Shown here in pieces: positions 63,039 through 64,000 of a DNA stretch of 64,000 bases. The stretch is from Betaproteobacteria bacterium. GTDB lineage: Bacteria; Pseudomonadota; Gammaproteobacteria; Burkholderiales; SG8-41. The stretch spans positions 1 through 64,000 of the forward strand of contig JAQGNH010000229.1 of the NCBI GenBank assembly GCA_028291945.1, given 5' to 3'. Within the stretch, counting starts at the first letter, position 1; each line of letters begins with the position of its first letter. Under the pieces are notes generated by a model. It saw nothing but the letters and a program-made list of their open reading frames with translations, did no database searches and was not told the origin of the DNA. A program made the translations under genes and the position numbers.

Positions 63039-63881
63039 ATGCAACTCGTTCTAATCACGGGACTCTCCGGCTCAGGCAAAAGCGTGGCGCTCAACGCGCT
63101 GGAAGATGCCGGCTATTACTGCGTCGATAACCTCCCCGTAAAGCTCCTGCCGGAGCTCGTGGCGTTCCTGGCACATGCCGGATACTCGCGCGTGGCTTTG
63201 AGCATGGATGTTCGAAGCGGTGCAGCGCTCGACGCGCTGCCACAGCATCTTGCTTCGCTGCGAGGGGGCGGGACCGACATCAAAATCCTCTTCCTCGACG
63301 CGAAGGACGACACCCTGATACAGCGGTTTTCCGAGACGCGACGCCGGCATCCGCTCGGCGATGGGCGACGCACGCTACCCGAATCCATCGCGCGAGAGCG
63401 CGAGCTGCTCGAAGAGATCGCGAGTCTGTCGCACCATATCGACACGAGTGAGCTCAGTCCCAACGTACTGCGCGGGTGGGTTCGAGATTTCGTACAGGTG
63501 CCGGCAGCGGGCCTCACGCTGCTTTTTCAGTCGTTTGCCTACAAGCACGGAATACCGCTCGACACCGACATGGTGTTCGACGTGCGCTGCCTGCCGAACC
63601 CCCATTACGACCCGAAACTACGGCCATTCACGGGTCGCGATGCACCGGTCATCGAGTTCTGCGAATCGGATGCCGGTGTACAGAAAATGCTCGAAGACAT
63701 ACGCCGCTTCGTCGGCGAGTGGCTGCCGTGCTTCGATCGGGACAGCCGCAGCTATCTGACAGTCGCACTGGGTTGCACCGGCGGGCGTCACCGTTCAGTC
63801 TATCTGTCGGAAGCCCTGGCAAGTTACTTCCGGGAACGCCATGCGCGCGTGCTCGTCAGGCACCGCGAGCTGAGCATCTGA
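63039..63881 (+). CDS. rapZ: RNase adapter protein RapZ
   Basis: Nucleotide-binding adapter that in enterics presents the GlmZ RNA to RNase [41 protein letters not shown] has the P-loop at residues 8-15. The C-terminal half ends with the conserved [19 protein letters not shown] motif. I start at the ATG at 63039 (280 aa); the track adds 30 residues from the repeat-bearing gap. Usual place after hprK/ptsN. Confidence 0.96.
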   Translation: MQLVLITGLSGSGKSVALNALEDAGYYCVDNLPVKLLPELVAFLAHAGYSRVALSMDVRSGAALDALPQHLASLRGGGTDIKILFLDAKDDTLIQRFSETRRRHPLGDGRRTLPESIARERELLEEIASLSHHIDTSELSPNVLRGWVRDFVQVPAAGLTLLFQSFAYKHGIPLDTDMVFDVRCLPNPHYDPKLRPFTGRDAPVIEFCESDAGVQKMLEDIRRFVGEWLPCFDRDSRSYLTVALGCTGGRHRSVYLSEALASYFRERHARVLVRHRELSI

Positions 63882-63928
63882 CGTGATGACGGAGTATTGA
63901 TGAAAAGCGCGAGCAAACCGAGTTCAAC

Positions 63929-64000
63929 ATGACCGAAGAGCATTTCATTTTTCCGCTTGGCACGGTGCTTTACCCCGGCGGCATGTTGCCGCTGAAGATC
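63929..64000 (+). CDS. LON substrate-binding domain protein (5' end only)
   Basis: Only 24 codons lie in the window: MTEEHFIFPLGTVLYPGGML then PLKI. This is the usual opening of the Lon N-terminal-domain-only proteins (LON peptidase substrate-binding domain). The start is the ATG at 63929; a nearer ATG at 63900 gives only ten codons before a stop. In many relatives the HPr/EI genes follow rapZ; here this gene comes first. The product is not identifiable beyond the domain. Confidence 0.65.
   Translation, partial: MTEEHFIFPLGTVLYPGGMLPLKI

Overview
The window looks like a chromosomal segment of a GC-rich betaproteobacterium (Burkholderiales/Nitrosomonadales-like). The evidence is gene order and family type, not a database search: sspB-sspA-petCBA-nif3-degS-tatCBA-hisEIFAHBCDG on one strand, murA-ibaG-(ABC)-mlaBCDEF, and kdsD-kdsC-lptCAB-rpoN-hpf-ptsN-hprK-rapZ. 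There is no phage, IS element, rRNA or CRISPR array. The only RNA gene seen is a tRNA-Thr(TGT).

Layout. 1-10.9 kb: a D-2-hydroxyacid dehydrogenase (cut by the window edge), three MFS transporters (two of them tandem paralogues), a PaaI-like thioesterase, and a Gld-type ABC cassette (ATPase, permease, GldG-like and DUF4340 proteins). 11-12.5 kb: tRNA-Thr, a palindrome-rich gap of about 0.9 kb, two tandem DUF1328 membrane peptides and a possible BON-domain remnant. 12.6-20.1 kb: sspBA, the bc1 complex (petABC), a Nif3-like protein, a DegS/AlgW-type protease and tatABC. The Rieske protein carries a Tat-type signal. 20.2-27.3 kb: nine histidine genes in one direction (hisG D C B H A F I E); hisG is the short, HisZ-dependent form. 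27.4-34.4 kb: the Mla phospholipid transport operon with murA, ibaG and a YadGH-type ABC exporter, plus an orphan second MlaF-like ATPase on the opposite strand.

34.5-56.0 kb is the most unusual part: a long MSHA-like type IV pilus / type II secretion locus. It encodes a degenerate SDR protein, an ABC ATPase, a sigma-54 response regulator, an MshM-like AAA ATPase with a C-terminal SPOR-like domain, the MshL secretin, an MshN-like TPR protein, MshE, MshG, a fused PilM/PilN-like protein, PilO-like and PilP-like proteins, several pseudopilin-like proteins (one gene appears frameshifted), a histidine kinase, an ABC permease, an unknown TPR-like protein and a canonical prepilin. The prepilin has a good -24/-12 (sigma-54) promoter and a clear intrinsic terminator. 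rpoN itself lies 4 kb downstream and a sigma-54 activator 19 kb upstream, so a RpoN-dependent pilin circuit may be contained in the window.

56.0-64.0 kb: Kdo synthesis (kdsD, kdsC) and LPS export (lptC, lptA, lptB), then rpoN, hpf, ptsN (EIIA-Ntr), hprK, rapZ and the start of a Lon-substrate-binding-domain protein. kdsD has an extended -10 element placed so that its transcript would be leaderless. No HPr or EI gene is in view.

Most ORF-track entries are antisense or shifted shadows and were left out. Several starts were moved inward from the track where a ribosome binding site or the family N-terminus argued for it.
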